DNA of 64,000 nucleotides from Craspedostauros australis (taxonomy: Eukaryota > Bacillariophyta > Bacillariophyceae > Mastogloiales > Achnanthaceae). The position numbers were made by a program, and so were the translations under genes. The stretch is from contig JAMXDE010000009.1 of assembly GCA_026770025.1 (NCBI GenBank), positions 2,021,001 through 2,085,000 on the forward strand, given 5' to 3'. The notes under the pieces are model-generated. The model was not told the DNA's origin. It ran no database searches and saw only the letters and a list, made by a program, of their open reading frames with translations. Positions 19,751-32,700 of the stretch are shown piece after piece (within the stretch, counting starts at the first letter, position 1; every line of letters begins with the position of its first letter).

Positions 19751-22700
19751 TCACACGAACCAGTTGCGCAGCCAGCCGAATCGATCTGCTGATTTGCGAT
19801 CGCTGCTTCCACTCTTCGTTGTTGTTGCAGATCGGTTTGTCCACAGATATCCAACCATGGCAACCGCCACGCCGACGCCGACGCCAAGCCAAATCATCTT
19901 GCGTGTGCGACGCCTCGAGGATGCTTCCTTGCGTTTCTTTTCTTCGTACGGTTTGGCTTGCTTCCGATCCACGCCGGGTTCCTCCAAACAGCACTGCGCC
20001 AGATGTTCCAAAATCTGATCGCGATTGGTATCGTTCGCAGCAGCGGATGTGACGTACGGGGCTTCCAACTCTGTTTGTTGACAATGCACCGCGGCTTCAT
20101 CGACCACGGTCATCGATTGCTTGTCGCTGCTATCCCCCATGTGTTGCTGTTGCTTCGCTGCTGCATCCGTAGGCTGCATCTGATCTGCCTTCGTGGCGAT
20201 GTAGGTACGCGGCATGTCATCATCGAGCAAGGTTGTTTCCATGTGCTTGACGTACGCCAAACTCGCGCTGTTGGTGACATCGAATGTGAGCATGACCAGA
20301 TCGCATTGGCGCATGGACAAGATCTCTGTGAGATTCTTCTTGCGTTGTGCCTGTTCCTCCGCCTGCGCTTCTGGTACTTCCGTGAAGATGAAATGGACCA
20401 CGAATTTCTCCATCGCGACTTCCTTACCCAGATTGCCGGATCGCTTGGCTTGTCGCATCATGGTGCTGAACGTCGCGCTGGTTTCTGGATACCGCGTTTT
20501 GGTGGTGAGGAGCGCTTCCTTGGTGCCGCACAGTGCGTTCAGTATGGCCGTTTTCCCGCTGCCTGGCGAACCAAACACCAGCACACGCACTTCTCGGCTC
20601 GACAGCAGATGATCTATGATCTTCTCTCCCGACGGCGTGATGATCGGTTTCATGCGCGATCGCTTCCTCTTGATATGCTTCGCGGTGTCCATGTGGCCAA
20701 GGCGGTACAACTCGGTACGTGTTTGCTGCGGAGATATGGTGGAACTCATGTGCCACATGGACATCCATTGCAGGACCGATAGCCGTTCGGAGATGGGGAA
20801 ACTGCTGCGGTGAACGCTGGACAGATCGATGCTTGGGAACGTCTCGCCGCTCGCGATGGTGATTCCGCTGGCGGACAAAGAATCTGGCAGAGTGAAGGTT
20901 TGTTCTGCGGATTGGTCATCGACGGGACTTGCCGACCCGGTTGGAGATGGTGGTCTGCGTGGGAGTTTGGGAATGCTGAATGCGCCGTCATATGCGTACT
21001 GCGCTTGCGCTGGATGCCACGGCGGAAGCGACGGAGCCGGGAGGACGGAGAAGATGTCGGCCACATTCTCGGGCGAAAGCACGCCGTCATCATCGGAGTC
21101 GAATTGAAAGAAAGTGTCGACGAGGAAGCGCCGATCGAGTCTGGACAACTTCCATGGCTTTGCTTTGATCCCCGACCGCGACACCATGCCTGACGTTGCA
21201 GATGACGCCATGGATTCTGGAATGAACAGCCGGAGGTCATCATCGTATCCGAACTTGCGCAGCGCCTGCCACGGCACCTCGAGCCTATTCTGGCTGACGA
21301 AGACATCAAAGATCGCCAGGAACCCTGCGAGCGTGAGCTTGCCGTCCCTGACAATTTCATCCTCGGTGGAGTTGTTGTTCTGAATGAGCTTGTTCCATCC
21401 CATCAAATCTCGCTTGTACACGGGGTGTTCGAAGGTCTCGTACTGAAAGCGATCCAATTCGGCATGGTTGAGCAAGCCATCGTGATCCCGATCGTAAATA
21501 CGGAAGATGCGCCTGAGCGCTCTCTGACACTCGATGGAGAGACGGCCTTCTTCGAGATCGTAGAGCGGGCCGATGGGATAGAGGACCGACTGCTGCGCTT
21601 TCAAGAATATTTCATCGACATGCAAGAGCTCCTTGGCGCTGCACCGTATGTACTGACGCACGAATCTGAATCGTTGCATGAGCGTGACGACCTGCTGGCG
21701 AGACCGCACGATCTGCTGCTGGTGCTGTTCATGCAACCGGGCTGCTTCCGCAGAATGCTGCGCCGCACCTTGCTCTCGCTGCTGCTCCTGTTGTGCTTTC
21801 CGTATCAAGTCAGTTTTGTTCCCAGCAACGATCACCGGTAACTGTGTTTGCAGGGCATGGTGGAACGTAATAGTAGATGATATGAGGATGGGGGTCAGGG
21901 TGAGCTTCGCGTTCATTGTACAGTATTGCATCACATCACATCGTGGGTCATAACAAAGTCAAACGCACTTGCTTTGGATACCGCCGCACGTACCTCTCCG
22001 CTGTAGCAACGTTCGATCATGGGCAACCAATGATTTTCGAGACGCGGCAGCGCATCGTCACGATCGACATCGTAGACAAGGACGATGACATCGACGCTGT
22101 CCAGTCCGGGAAGCGAAGTGGAGGAAGAGGCCGTGGTTGCGGTTCGGTTGGTCTCGATGGAGGTGGAAGACGAGATTGATTTGTCGTCGGAGATCGGAAC
22201 TTGCTTGGCTGCTGCAGCGTTTGGACTGCCGGAAGAATGCTGCTGTTGCTGCTCATCGAGCCTTTGATTGGCAACCGCCGCCATGATTGCCACATCGGCA
22301 TGCTGAGAATCGATGATCGTCGTGGTGCAGTTGGATTGTGGATCAGGTGGCAACTTCACTCTCGTCATGATAGCTGGGACGACGTCTGAGAAGTGGCGCG
22401 AAACGAAGGTGGATATGAGCGAAGACTTGCCGACATGCTCTGCGGTGTGCAATGATGTATTGTACGATGGAAGAGAATTCGGGATGGGAACGAGACAGAA
22501 GAGGACGAAAATAGAAGGGAAGGATGGCAAAAAGGGAGCACAGGTCGACAATGAGAATGCAGCAGTGAAGGATCTACCGTTCCCTTCGCTCCAAGGTCGA
22601 GATTGGATCGCATTTCGTCCATTGGCATGCCTTAAACAACATGTGGGTAGAGCAGAGATCTTGAACATTCAGGGAGATTACACATAGAGCACACAAACAT

Positions 22701-22833
22701 GCCCACATTCATGTGCAACTCCCTGACATGGCAAGATCTATATCCCGCGAAACGTACCATCTCCAACCACCAAGATGTTCACCGCAAACCTTCTGGATTG
22801 GGGTGCCTCACGTTGCTGCTTTGAGGGAGTCAT
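19751..22833 (-). CDS. Miro-type mitochondrial Rho GTPase
   Basis: Three exons fit on the minus strand: 22833-22758, 22439-21994 and 21841-19751, giving about 870 residues. Introns of 318 and 152 nt both start GTACGT; the phases (1 and 0) join without error. GTPase 1 carries the P-loop GDEHVGKSS (residues 24-32), built across intron 1, and NKTD at 182-185. A low-complexity insert (Gln/Ser/Thr-rich) separates the middle strand from VDVIVLVYDVD. EF-hand-like loops follow at about 291 (DRDHDG) and 422 (DSDDDG). GTPase 2 has GSPGSGKT at about 595 and TKAD at about 723. A single helix near 822-840 with a short tail is the outer-membrane tail anchor. Miro links Ca2+ and GTP state to mitochondrial placement and shape. 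It is longer than the usual 600-650 residues because of linkers. Confidence 0.88.
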
Positions 22834-23917
22834 CTTGGACTGCTCTCGCTCGTACGTAGCTGAATGGCTTGGTCTTGATGGATACTGCCTCGCGATCACT
22901 TTAATTCAACACAGAGATCGTCTCGGTGCAGATTTCCTCCTCTCTTTCCTTCTTTCTCTCTGTTTGCCTTTGTATCCGTGCGAGCGGAGCACCACGCACT
23001 TGCTATTCCTTCTTGTTCTCTTCACTCCAACGAAGCACGTTTTCGTTGACGTAAAACCGAAGGACCGTTCTGGGATGATCAGGCACGCTCCAATCCAAGT
23101 GATGTCGAGTATGTAGTATATGGCACTCTCTATCGTCTGCCTTCCCACACAGCTTGAGACTGGCAGTCGATGCCCCCTTATCGTATCGTGCGATTCGCAA
23201 TGTGAGTTCTTCCTTCCACTCTCCTCGTATGCACTCCTGAAGGAAGGAAGGAAGGAAGGAAGGAAGGAAGGAAGGAGGCGATCAAGAAGGAGAGATCTGC
23301 GCAGATGAATTCGACGCACGCAATTCAATTCAATCCCAACCTCCGCCAAGCCCAGCACTCGTCAATTGCCTCAGCGCAGTCCAATCCAATCTAGGCGCAC
23401 TCCAATACAGTCCAATGCAATGCCATGCAGACCCACAGATGCGATCTCCTTGTGCTGCGATTGCTCTCCTCTCTTGTGTTCTTTGAAGTATTGGTGTCGT
23501 TGTTGGATTGACTTCTTTGTTTGTCTGCGACAACAACTTCTCTAAAATTCAACACACAACAAAAGAACGTCAAACTGCGCGAAGAACGATGATTCTGGCA
23601 CGACTCGGAAGACACCTGACAATCACGAATCGAGTCTAACCAATATGAATATAGATACATGGTGAACGGAACCTTGTGGATCCATCACCGTGGCACCAAA
23701 CTGCTGTGCTCCACTCCACTCCACTCCACTCCACTCTGTTTTACAATACTTTGAAACAATGAACCAACACATGCTCGACGTTGCATTGCAGATCAGTAAT
23801 TATGATATGATATGTTTCATGTTATATACGACTGCACGTGGCACTACACTACACTTAACTCACAACCATCCTCATTTCTATTATCTGAGACTTCCTCGTC
23901 TACTCCACGACCCTACT
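22834..23917. other. Intergenic stretch with GGAA and CTCCA repeats
   Basis: It lies between the start of the Miro gene and the stop of the IGPS-like gene, both on the minus strand, so it must hold the Miro promoter. An imperfect-free GGAA tetranucleotide run spans about 23240-23277, and a CTCCA pentanucleotide run about 23708-23735. No gene is supported. Confidence 0.55.
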
Positions 23918-25213
23918 CTACGCAAAAGTGCCGTCATCGCCAGGAATGGGCACATCCGATTTGGGCCCCGTCATGGGGAATCCTTCCGGATCGAATTCGA
24001 CGCCTTCCAATCCCCACTGCGACAACTCGGCCGGCAGCAGCGTGCGATCTCGCACCAAGCGGATGAATTCCGGCGCCTGCGTGCTGCCCATGCAGGCCTT
24101 GCCGATCACGATGCCGTCATATCCCACGGCCAGATGTCGTTTCATGCTTTCCGTGTCGTCAATGCCGCCGCCCGCCAGACAGATGATGGGTCCGCCCGAT
24201 CCCGGGAACATGCCGGCCAATTGGATGGCCTGCTGGGGATGGTACTCCTGCCGCACGCGGTCGTAGTTGGAGACGAGGACGTTGGGCGCCACGATCTCCA
24301 TGGCCCGTTCCACCTCGTTGCGCGTGTGGCATTCCACGATCGTCTCCAATCCGATGATGGTGGCCAGTTCCATGAATCCTTCGAGCGACGGTCCCAGCAC
24401 GGAGGAGATGAGCAGCACGCCGTCGGCACCGGCCTCCTTGGCCAAGCCCAGCTGGATCTCGTCCACCACGATGTCCTTCATGACGACGGCCGCCGTATCG
24501 GAAGCACGGCGCACGGCCTTGACGGCGTTCTTGAATTCCATCATGTCGCCGCCGTAGGCCTGATAATCGACGTTGACCATGACGACGTCGGCGCCGAGCC
24601 GCACCATCGCCTCGGCCACCAACCCGGCATCGTCGAAGCGGCAGAAGATCTCGCCGGGCCGGCTCAAGGATTTGCGCTTGATGTCGACGATGAAGGAAGC
24701 TCGGCGCATGCCCATCTCCGCCATGCCGAGGTCGGCGAGCTTCTCCTTGCGCTGTGTGTCCTTGGCGTCGGGCTTGGCGGCATTGGGGTTGGAGGGACTG
24801 TTGGGGTCCTCGTGGACGCGTCGCAGGGCCTTGGCCAGGCGCATGGGCGAGACGGATTCCTGGGCGTACGACATGGCCATGCGGACGGGGTCGGTGGTGC
24901 TGGTGTGCTGCTGCTTGACAGCGCGCATCTCGTACTCCTTGCGATGGACGGCGCTGTACATGTCCTCCTGAGATCGAGGGGCTGCAGCGAGGCGCGAAGG
25001 TGATGGTGGTGCTTCCATTGTTGCCGTTGCCGTTGCAGTTGTCGGCAATCGTATCCGGTTGCGGGTGGTGGTTGCATGAGGAGGCTGGAAGGCTTGCAAT
25101 GGCTGCAACACGCAGCACATGATGCAGACCGCCGTTCCCATCACTAGACAACGCAAAGATCGCTCATGGTTGTCGGTTCGGATCGTGCTCCCACGAGTAG
25201 TTGTACGCCTCAT
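23918..25213 (-). CDS. Plastid-targeted indole-3-glycerol-phosphate synthase-like protein
   Basis: The ATG at 25213 gives 431 residues; a later ATG at codon 25 is an alternative. A hydrophobic signal (about 20-41) ends LQA with Phe42 next, the diatom plastid import boundary, and a transit-like Arg/Thr stretch follows. The remainder is a TIM barrel of the IGPS (TrpC) family, which closes the indole ring in tryptophan synthesis. Visible motifs in order: VDIKRKS (Lys179), VMKDIVVDE (Lys246), GADGVLLI, TIVECHT (Glu294), LVSNYDR, LAGGGIDD and IVIGKACMG. By eye the first catalytic Glu is Asp177 and the usual SES motif of the seventh strand is replaced by AGGG. So it may be a diverged paralogue with changed activity rather than the sole IGPS. 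No intron. The long plus-strand frame over it is an antisense shadow. Confidence 0.78.
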   Translation of the reverse strand: MRRTTTRGSTIRTDNHERSLRCLVMGTAVCIMCCVLQPLQAFQPPHATTTRNRIRLPTTATATATMEAPPSPSRLAAAPRSQEDMYSAVHRKEYEMRAVKQQHTSTTDPVRMAMSYAQESVSPMRLAKALRRVHEDPNSPSNPNAAKPDAKDTQRKEKLADLGMAEMGMRRASFIVDIKRKSLSRPGEIFCRFDDAGLVAEAMVRLGADVVMVNVDYQAYGGDMMEFKNAVKAVRRASDTAAVVMKDIVVDEIQLGLAKEAGADGVLLISSVLGPSLEGFMELATIIGLETIVECHTRNEVERAMEIVAPNVLVSNYDRVRQEYHPQQAIQLAGMFPGSGGPIICLAGGGIDDTESMKRHLAVGYDGIVIGKACMGSTQAPEFIRLVRDRTLLPAELSQWGLEGVEFDPEGFPMTGPKSDVPIPGDDGTFA

Positions 25214-26779
25214 TTGGTGCTCTGTGCAATCGCTGTCGACGTCGATGTTTCTGCTGATGGAATGCAATCTTGCGAATGTTGGGAGATGTGAGTGTGGTTG
25301 CTTTGGAGTTGGCTTGAGGAATGGAATGGAATGGTCTCTCTCCTTCTGTTCGTGGAGGGTGGAGTTGGGCACCCTGCGCAATCGATCTTCGTGTTGGATC
25401 TTTGGGAGAGGAAGGATTGGTCGTGATGTGGTTTGTCGAATGATTTGGTTGGTTGGCTGCGGACATGGTTAATGTGCGTGACTCGATGTCACCATTGAAT
25501 CACGCATATATCTGATGTGACGCTAAACACATGGTCAGCTTCCGTTGGCTCGCGCAGGAAATGTCACACCAACAATGACTTGTGTGTTGCACGTGGTGGG
25601 CACTAATTCTGTCGTGCGAAATTGATCAACCCGGTTGTATCTCTGCGCGTCGTTTTTTGATCCCAACCGTCCTTCTTCTCTCACGCTGTTGCGTGTTGGT
25701 TGTCTCTCTGTCTGGGTGTGTCTTCTTGGTTGGTCGGGCAGAACGAAGAAAGCGAAGGGAGAGTGAATCTCACGTCATGCACGCGAGTACTCGTGGTCGC
25801 ACCGACGCAAGAGCACTCCATCTGTGCAACAAAGAGAGGCGTGTATCATACGATCCGCAATCGCCTCACTCTTGTGTCCCTGACGCCACCAACAAGCAAG
25901 GAAGCAAGGAAGCAAGGAAGAGACAAGAGGAGAAGAGCAATAGATTGGCGGTTGGAGAACACACATCCATCCATCCATCCATCCATCCATCCATTCAAAC
26001 CAACATCGTCACAACAACACAGCGCGTTCCGACAGAAGAGCCATTGTCATTGCTCGTGTCCCTTTGGCCTTTTGGTGGTTTTCCAAAGCATTTCAGCGCG
26101 CCAATCATCATTATCACTCGTCTCATCGTCATTTGTTGAGGCGACTGCTCCAATCAATTCACTGATCGATCAATTGGTCCATCAATCCACTCTATCTTTG
26201 GGCGCCGTTCAATTCCATCCAACAGGAAAGCAACATAGCACAACACAGGCCTCTTCTCTTGGCCATCGGACAGAAGATCAGCATTGAGTTGTATTGCATT
26301 GCACCAAGAAAGGCAAAACAGCATAACAGCATAACGCACAAGACAAAACGCAAGAAGACTGCCTGAGCCAGAAAGGCAGCAACCAGGAGTCAGCGACACA
26401 AGTGGGAAAGCAAGACACAAGACAAGCAGGGTACCGCCGCGGATAGTCAGGACAGGCAAGAGCAGGCTCCCTCCCCTTTCATCGGCGCACAAGTCCCATC
26501 CGCACGACACGGTTAATGCTCGCAGAGAGGCACAAAGACAGAATCCTCGAAACACGACACAACGCCCGCCAACGCAGCGACAGTCACAGCACGCACCAAC
26601 GCCTGATTGGGGGAAGACATTTTGCCAAAGACCCACAGAACTGGCACCAACAGCAGAAGCAGCAGCAGAAGCGTGGGCAAGTGGCAAAAGAACTCTCTCG
26701 TTGTGTCGGCGAGCCGTCATCGAAGTCACTTGAACTTCGTGCGCACAATTGAGCCCAACCTCAGCCACAGCCTCTCACA
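25214..26779. other. Divergent promoter region between the IGPS-like and LRR genes
   Basis: The flanking genes are transcribed away from each other, so both promoters and 5' UTRs should lie here. An ATCC tetranucleotide run spans about 25968-25994, and GCAAGGAA repeats lie just before it at about 25895-25918. Frames of up to 204 codons exist on both strands but show no domains. Confidence 0.5.
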
Positions 26780-29700
26780 ATGCGAGCTGACTCACAAGGC
26801 AATAGCCATACCGACGTTGACATTGACATGGAAGGCAACATGGAAGGCAACATCAGCGATGGCTGCCAGATGGAAATGGCACCCACCAGCAGTACCAACA
26901 GCGATGATTGTTGCGAAGAGCACGTGGAGCAGTGCGGCTATGCAAACAGAACAGCCACAACACCGACAGCAGCAGCAACAACAGCAGCGACAACAGCAGC
27001 AACAACGGCAGCGACAGCAGAAGGCCACCGTAGGTCTCCAATGAATCATCGAACTCGAACAAGGCCTCGATGTCGCCCGATGCTGAACAGCCTTGTTGCA
27101 CTTGTCATCATTGCAACCGCAAACATTCCATGCGGCCTGTTTGGAAAGCAATCGCCATCCATGCTTGTTGCGGCAGCCCACCTCGACGCTGATGACGAGC
27201 TCGCCATCCTCAACGAGTTCTACGATGCGATGGAGGGCAATCACTGGAGAATAGACGCTGGCTGGAAGAGCGACACTTCCTTCTGCGATTGGTTTGGTAT
27301 CACGTGCGCTGGTGCACAGGGCGGCGCGATCACCAAATCCGTGCAAAAAGTCACGCTCAAGGGCAACAACCTGCACGGTCAAATTCCATCGTCCTTCTGG
27401 ACGCTACCATCCCTCATCCAGGCCTCGTTCGGCAACAACGCAATTTCTTCGATCGGCCTTGAGGACATCGATCCCTCCGAATTGACGCCGTCATCAGGCA
27501 CCAAATTCTCACCTCTGCAGGGACTCTACTTGCCGCAGAACCAGCTCTCGAACTTCCAGAACATTGGCGCGTTCGCCCCAACCCTCACGCACATTAACTT
27601 CGACAAGAATCAGCTCACGCAGCCCTTGCCCGACGATCTCTACGACTGCGTGCACCTGCAGAGCATCTACATTGCCTTCAACAAAGTATCCGGCAGCCTC
27701 TCCTCCAAGATTGGCAAGCTCCGGAATCTCGCCGAATGGTACGGCTTCGAAAATGCCATCACGGGCACGCTGCCCACAGAGCTGGGGGAGCTCGTTTCCA
27801 TGCAGATACTGGGTCTGGGCAACAACTTCATCCACGGCACGTTGCCGACCCAGATGGAAGGCATGGTCAACCTCCGAGACATCTCCATCCACCATGCCGA
27901 CCGTGACGAACAGGACAAGATTGATCCCAGCGGCAACATGGCAGGTCTCACGGGACCCTTGCTCTCCTTCGGCAACCTGCCCTACCTGGCGCTCCTCTTC
28001 CTCGACGGCAACGCCTTGACGGGAATCATCCCCAACGACTTCCTGCGTCACAACGAGAACACCAACGAACCCGTCTCCATCGGCCTCGCCAACAATCGCC
28101 TCTCAGGTGCAGTTCCAAAGGCACTCGAACGATTCGCCTCCTTGAGCATCGACCTGGTCGGGAACAAAATCACCTCCATCCCACCCGAGCTTTGCGAGAT
28201 CGGTGGATGGATGGGGGGTCTGGTGGAATCGCACGGCTGCGATGCCATCCTGTGTCCGCTAGGCACCTTCCTGGCAGACGAAGGACGCGTCGTGCGCAGC
28301 AAGAAGGAGTGCGAGGATTGTCCTGGATCACCCTACATGGGTGCCATGATTTGCAATTACACCGATACCGGCGGCGATGACACGGATACTGGTGGAGGTA
28401 ACGGTGGTGGTAACGGTGGCGGCACCGCCGAGCCTCCCTCCACGCTGGATTACCTCATGGAATTCTACCGCATCATGCATGGTTCTCAATGGGCCGACAA
28501 GGACGGTTGGGAGATCATCGACACCATCATCAACGACGAATACACGTCGGAGCAGATCGACAACCTCAACCTCGATCCCTGCACTTCCAACTGGTACGGT
28601 CTCGAATGCGACGCCAATGGCGACGTCACGGAGATCTCGTTGCCCAAGAACGACATGTTCGGCACCGTCCCGCAATCCATCTTCGCCTTGCCCAAGTTGA
28701 AGAACCTCGACATCTCCAACAACAACATCTTGCTCAAGAACTTCGAGCCTGCCGCGACGCACAACACACCATTAGAGACCATGGTCCTGACCAACATCAA
28801 GATGGAATCCCTCGACGGCATTGAGAAGCTGAAGAGCACGTTGAGGCTGCTCTACCTGGACGGATGCAACGTCGAAGGCAACATCCCGGACACAATCTTT
28901 GAACTCTCCGAGCTGCGGCTGCTGCATTTGCAGCATGCCAAGTTTTCGGGCCAATTTCCGACTCGGATCGGGCAACTCAAGCACCTGGAGTTGCTCAACG
29001 TGTACGGCAACAGCTTCACGGGCAACCTGCCAACGGAGCTGGGCGAGCTGACCAAGCTGCAGACCATCGACTTTTCGGAGAACCAATTCACGGGCGGCAT
29101 TCCATCGGACCTGCTCACGGAGTGCACCAACTTGGAATCTATCACAATCCACCAAACCAACACGAACAAGTCGCTCAGCGGCAAGCTGCCGTCCTTCCAC
29201 CATATGCTGCAGCTGCGAGAGTTGAACCTGGATAACAACGCATTCACGGGCGATATCCCAACCAACTTCCTGGAGGGCATCCCGGACAAGTCCGAATCCA
29301 TATTCATCACGTTGATTGGCAACCAGCTCACGGGCGGCGTGCCACCAATACTCGACGACTTTACCCTCCTGACCATCCGCCTGGAGGGAAATCTCATCAC
29401 AGCGCTACCACAAGAGCTTTGCGACAACCTCAAGTGGATGCACGGCGAGATTGAAAAGATGCCCGACACTGCGAACAAGTGCGATGCCATCCTATGCCCA
29501 CCCAAAACATGGGCAGAGAATGGCAAGGCTACCTCCACAACCACATGCCAAACCTGTCTCACCAACGAAGACAAGTTCGGTCAAATATCGTGCGGTGACA
29601 CGGTCGGCAATATGGAACGGCAAATCTTGGACAGGCTCTACTTCGCGACGGGCGGTCGGTATTGGAACGTCACGCACGACAACTGGGTCCAACCCGGTGT

Positions 29701-32700
29701 GCCCATCTGCCAACGTGAGGGAGTGTCATGCATCGGGAACGGCGGTGACGAAAATGTCGGCGTCGACGAATTGCGGCTGCTTGATTTCGGACTGCGTGGT
29801 ACGATTCCATCGGAGATCTGGCTTCTTCCGAACGTCCGCACCTTAGCATTCACAGGGAATGAGGTCGACATCTCCTTCGTCGGCATGGAGAAGGCCAGCA
29901 ATCTGCGCGTCTTCAAATGCTCCAAGTGTCATCTGCGCTCGTTGGACGGATTGCGCAATGCGCCATCGCGGCTGGCTGAGATCCATCTGGCTTACAACCA
30001 GCTGAACGGGCTCATCCCGGAGGACATCTTCCACCTTTCCAACGCTCGCAAACTCTTCCTGAACAACAACCATTTCGAGGGCATCCTCTCCACCAGCATC
30101 GGCAACCTGACGAAGCTGAAGGAGCTTCACTTGCACAGCAACGAGGTGGCCGGAACTTTGCCAACCACTTTGATGAAGCTGGAGGACCTGACAGTGCTTG
30201 ACGTGAGCGACAACATGCTCTCTGGCTTCATTCCGACTGAGCTGCAGGAGTTGTCGTACCTTAACAAGCTGCTCTTGGCGCGACAAGCCAGCAAGGCAAA
30301 GTTCCAGGGCCCTCTGCCGTCATTCCTCCACAGCGAAGAGCTAACCCGCGTTGATGTCAGCGGCAATCGATTGGCGGGAGCATTGCCGCCGAACTTTCTG
30401 AGGGACGTGGACATTTCGGAAGAGATCCGAGTCGACCTATCATCGAACAGCTTCGAGGGAGCCGTACCCGAACAATGGAGCAGAATTCCCAACTTGATCT
30501 TGGACCTATCGGACAATCGGATCTCAGAACTGCCTCCCAAGCTCTGCGAGCAGGCCTCATGGAACAACGGACAAGTCGGATTGTTCGATCCGGCTTGCAA
30601 CGCCATCCTTTGTCCGCCAGGAACATTCAACGTCGCAGGTAGAATGACTGGCCCCACTTCCGGCTGCGAAGCTTGCGACGGTGGCGTTGCTGGTGCACCC
30701 TATTTCGGAGCGGTGGAATGCATCGACCCGCAAATCGTGGAAGAGCTGGAAATCATGCAAAAATTCTACAAGGCCAACAATGGAACCAAGTGGCTGGTCC
30801 AGAACAATTGGGTGTCCGACCTACCAGCCTGCGAGTGGTACGGCGTGCATTGCAACGCCAAGGGCTACATCACCGAAGTCAACCTTGAGACCAACCTGAT
30901 CCAAGGAGACGGACTTGGCGATTCGTCGGCGATCCTGACGCTGAAGCATCTGCAGGTACGTTTGTGTACGAGTCCACCACAGCATGTGCGCCTTGCTCCA
31001 TTTGCTTCGCCTCGCCTCGTCTTGCTTTGGTTTGATTTACGTTGCAATCTTTTCTTCTGTTGGTCTTCTCGATGGCAAATGACCGATGTGTTTGCCACGG
31101 AGATGGTACGCTGTGTTACTGTTCGTGCTGAAAACGAGTCGGAGTGTGTGGAGGCACATACTCGGTTGCTCCACTTTGCTCTGCCATTCGCCATCGCATC
31201 TCTCACCAACGCACGTGAATCACTCTTTGTCAAACCGAATGATCATGATCATCATCGGCATCATAAACTATCATTTCCCTCAACGATGACAGGTGCTGGA
31301 TCTCAAGGGAAATCCCATCCAGTTGGACCTCAGCCGTATCGTGCCAGACAACAAGTTGGAGTTCTTGCGCCTCTCAGGCACGGGAATGAAGACACTGACC
31401 GGCGTCTCGCGTGCCAGCAATCTCAAGGCGCTTCACATGACCAACAATAACCTGCAGACACTGCCCAGCGAGATTTTCGAACTCAGCAAACTGGAGGCAT
31501 TCTTCGTTTCGTTCAATGCCATCGAAGGACCAATCTCGCCTCGGTTCGGCGAGATGACAAATCTTCGCCAGCTGTACGGATTCGGAAATCTCTTCACCGG
31601 CGTCATCCCGACGGCGTTGACCGGGCTCTCAGAGCTGGTCGAGTTCGTGTTCGCCAAAAATTTGCTCAGTGGTGAGATTCCGCACGAGTTTGGCTCCATG
31701 CAGAAGCTTCAACAATTCTCGATCTACGATCAGGAGGGATACGAGCTCATCACCGGCCCTCTCCCCAGCTTTTCCAACGCTCCAGATTTGTGGTACTTGG
31801 ATATTTCGGACAACGATCTGACAGGCCCCATCCCTGACGACTTCCTCCTGAGTTCCGTCTTTCAGAAAGACAAGATCAGCGTGTACCTGAACAACAACGA
31901 GCTGACGGGGACAATCCCCCCCAGTCTGATCAAATTCGACGAAATCGATCTCAACCTCTCGGGTAACAGGATCGAGAAGATTCCACCGGAGCTCTGCGCT
32001 CTTGATGCTTGGATGAACGGAAATGTTGATAAGGTCGGTACCTGCAACGCCATTCTGTGCCCGCAAGGAACCTTCAACTCCGAGGGATTCGAAACGCCCG
32101 GCAGCCCTTGCGTCCCCTGCGTCCATCTGCAAGACGTGCCGTACCTCGGGCAGAATCATTGCGAGAACTTTTCGTCGGAGGGCACCACGTTGGATCTTTT
32201 GTACGACGCCACTGGCGGAGAGTTTTGGTCACGCAACGAAGGCTGGAAATCCGACGAGCCCATCTGCAGCTGGGAGGACGTATTTTGTGAGGAGGGTGAC
32301 AAGCAGGATACATCTGGCATCACGACCATCACCATATCCAAGAATGGACTGGTGGGGACGTTGCCAAGCGAGATCTGGACGCTTCCCACCCTTCGCACGC
32401 TTAGCCTGAAGGGGAATCCGCAGCTTGTGGTCGACTTCGAAGGCATTGAGAAGGCGAAGAATTTGGAAACCCTGTACCTTTCGGAGGTGAGCCTGCAGTC
32501 CGTGGAAGGCATCTCGAAGGCGACGAACTTGAAGGTGTTGCACCTGACAGGCAACGATCTGAACGGCCCGTTCCCAGAGGAGCTGCTGAAGCTTTCCAAC
32601 AGCCTCGAGAGTCTGTACCTCGCTTTCAATCTCTTCAACGGACCGATCCCCACCCGCATCGGCGAGATGAGCAAGCTGCAGGCATTCTACGCCTACAACA

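Noticed and set aside
22825-22835. GGGAGTCATC resembling the Harbinger end
   Set aside because: Only ten bases match, and it overlaps the Miro start codon region with no partner repeat; chance.
23240-23277. Regular short repeats considered as a CRISPR-like array
   Set aside because: A plain GGAA tetranucleotide microsatellite without spacers; the same holds for the GA, ATCC and AACC runs elsewhere.
23690-25003. Plus-strand open frame of 437 codons
   Set aside because: It is antisense to the IGPS-like gene, which has clear TIM-barrel motifs; the plus frame is His/Gly/Asp-rich with no domain.
24159-25151. Minus-strand frame of 330 codons, Arg-rich
   Set aside because: A shifted-frame shadow of the same IGPS-like gene caused by its high third-position G/C.
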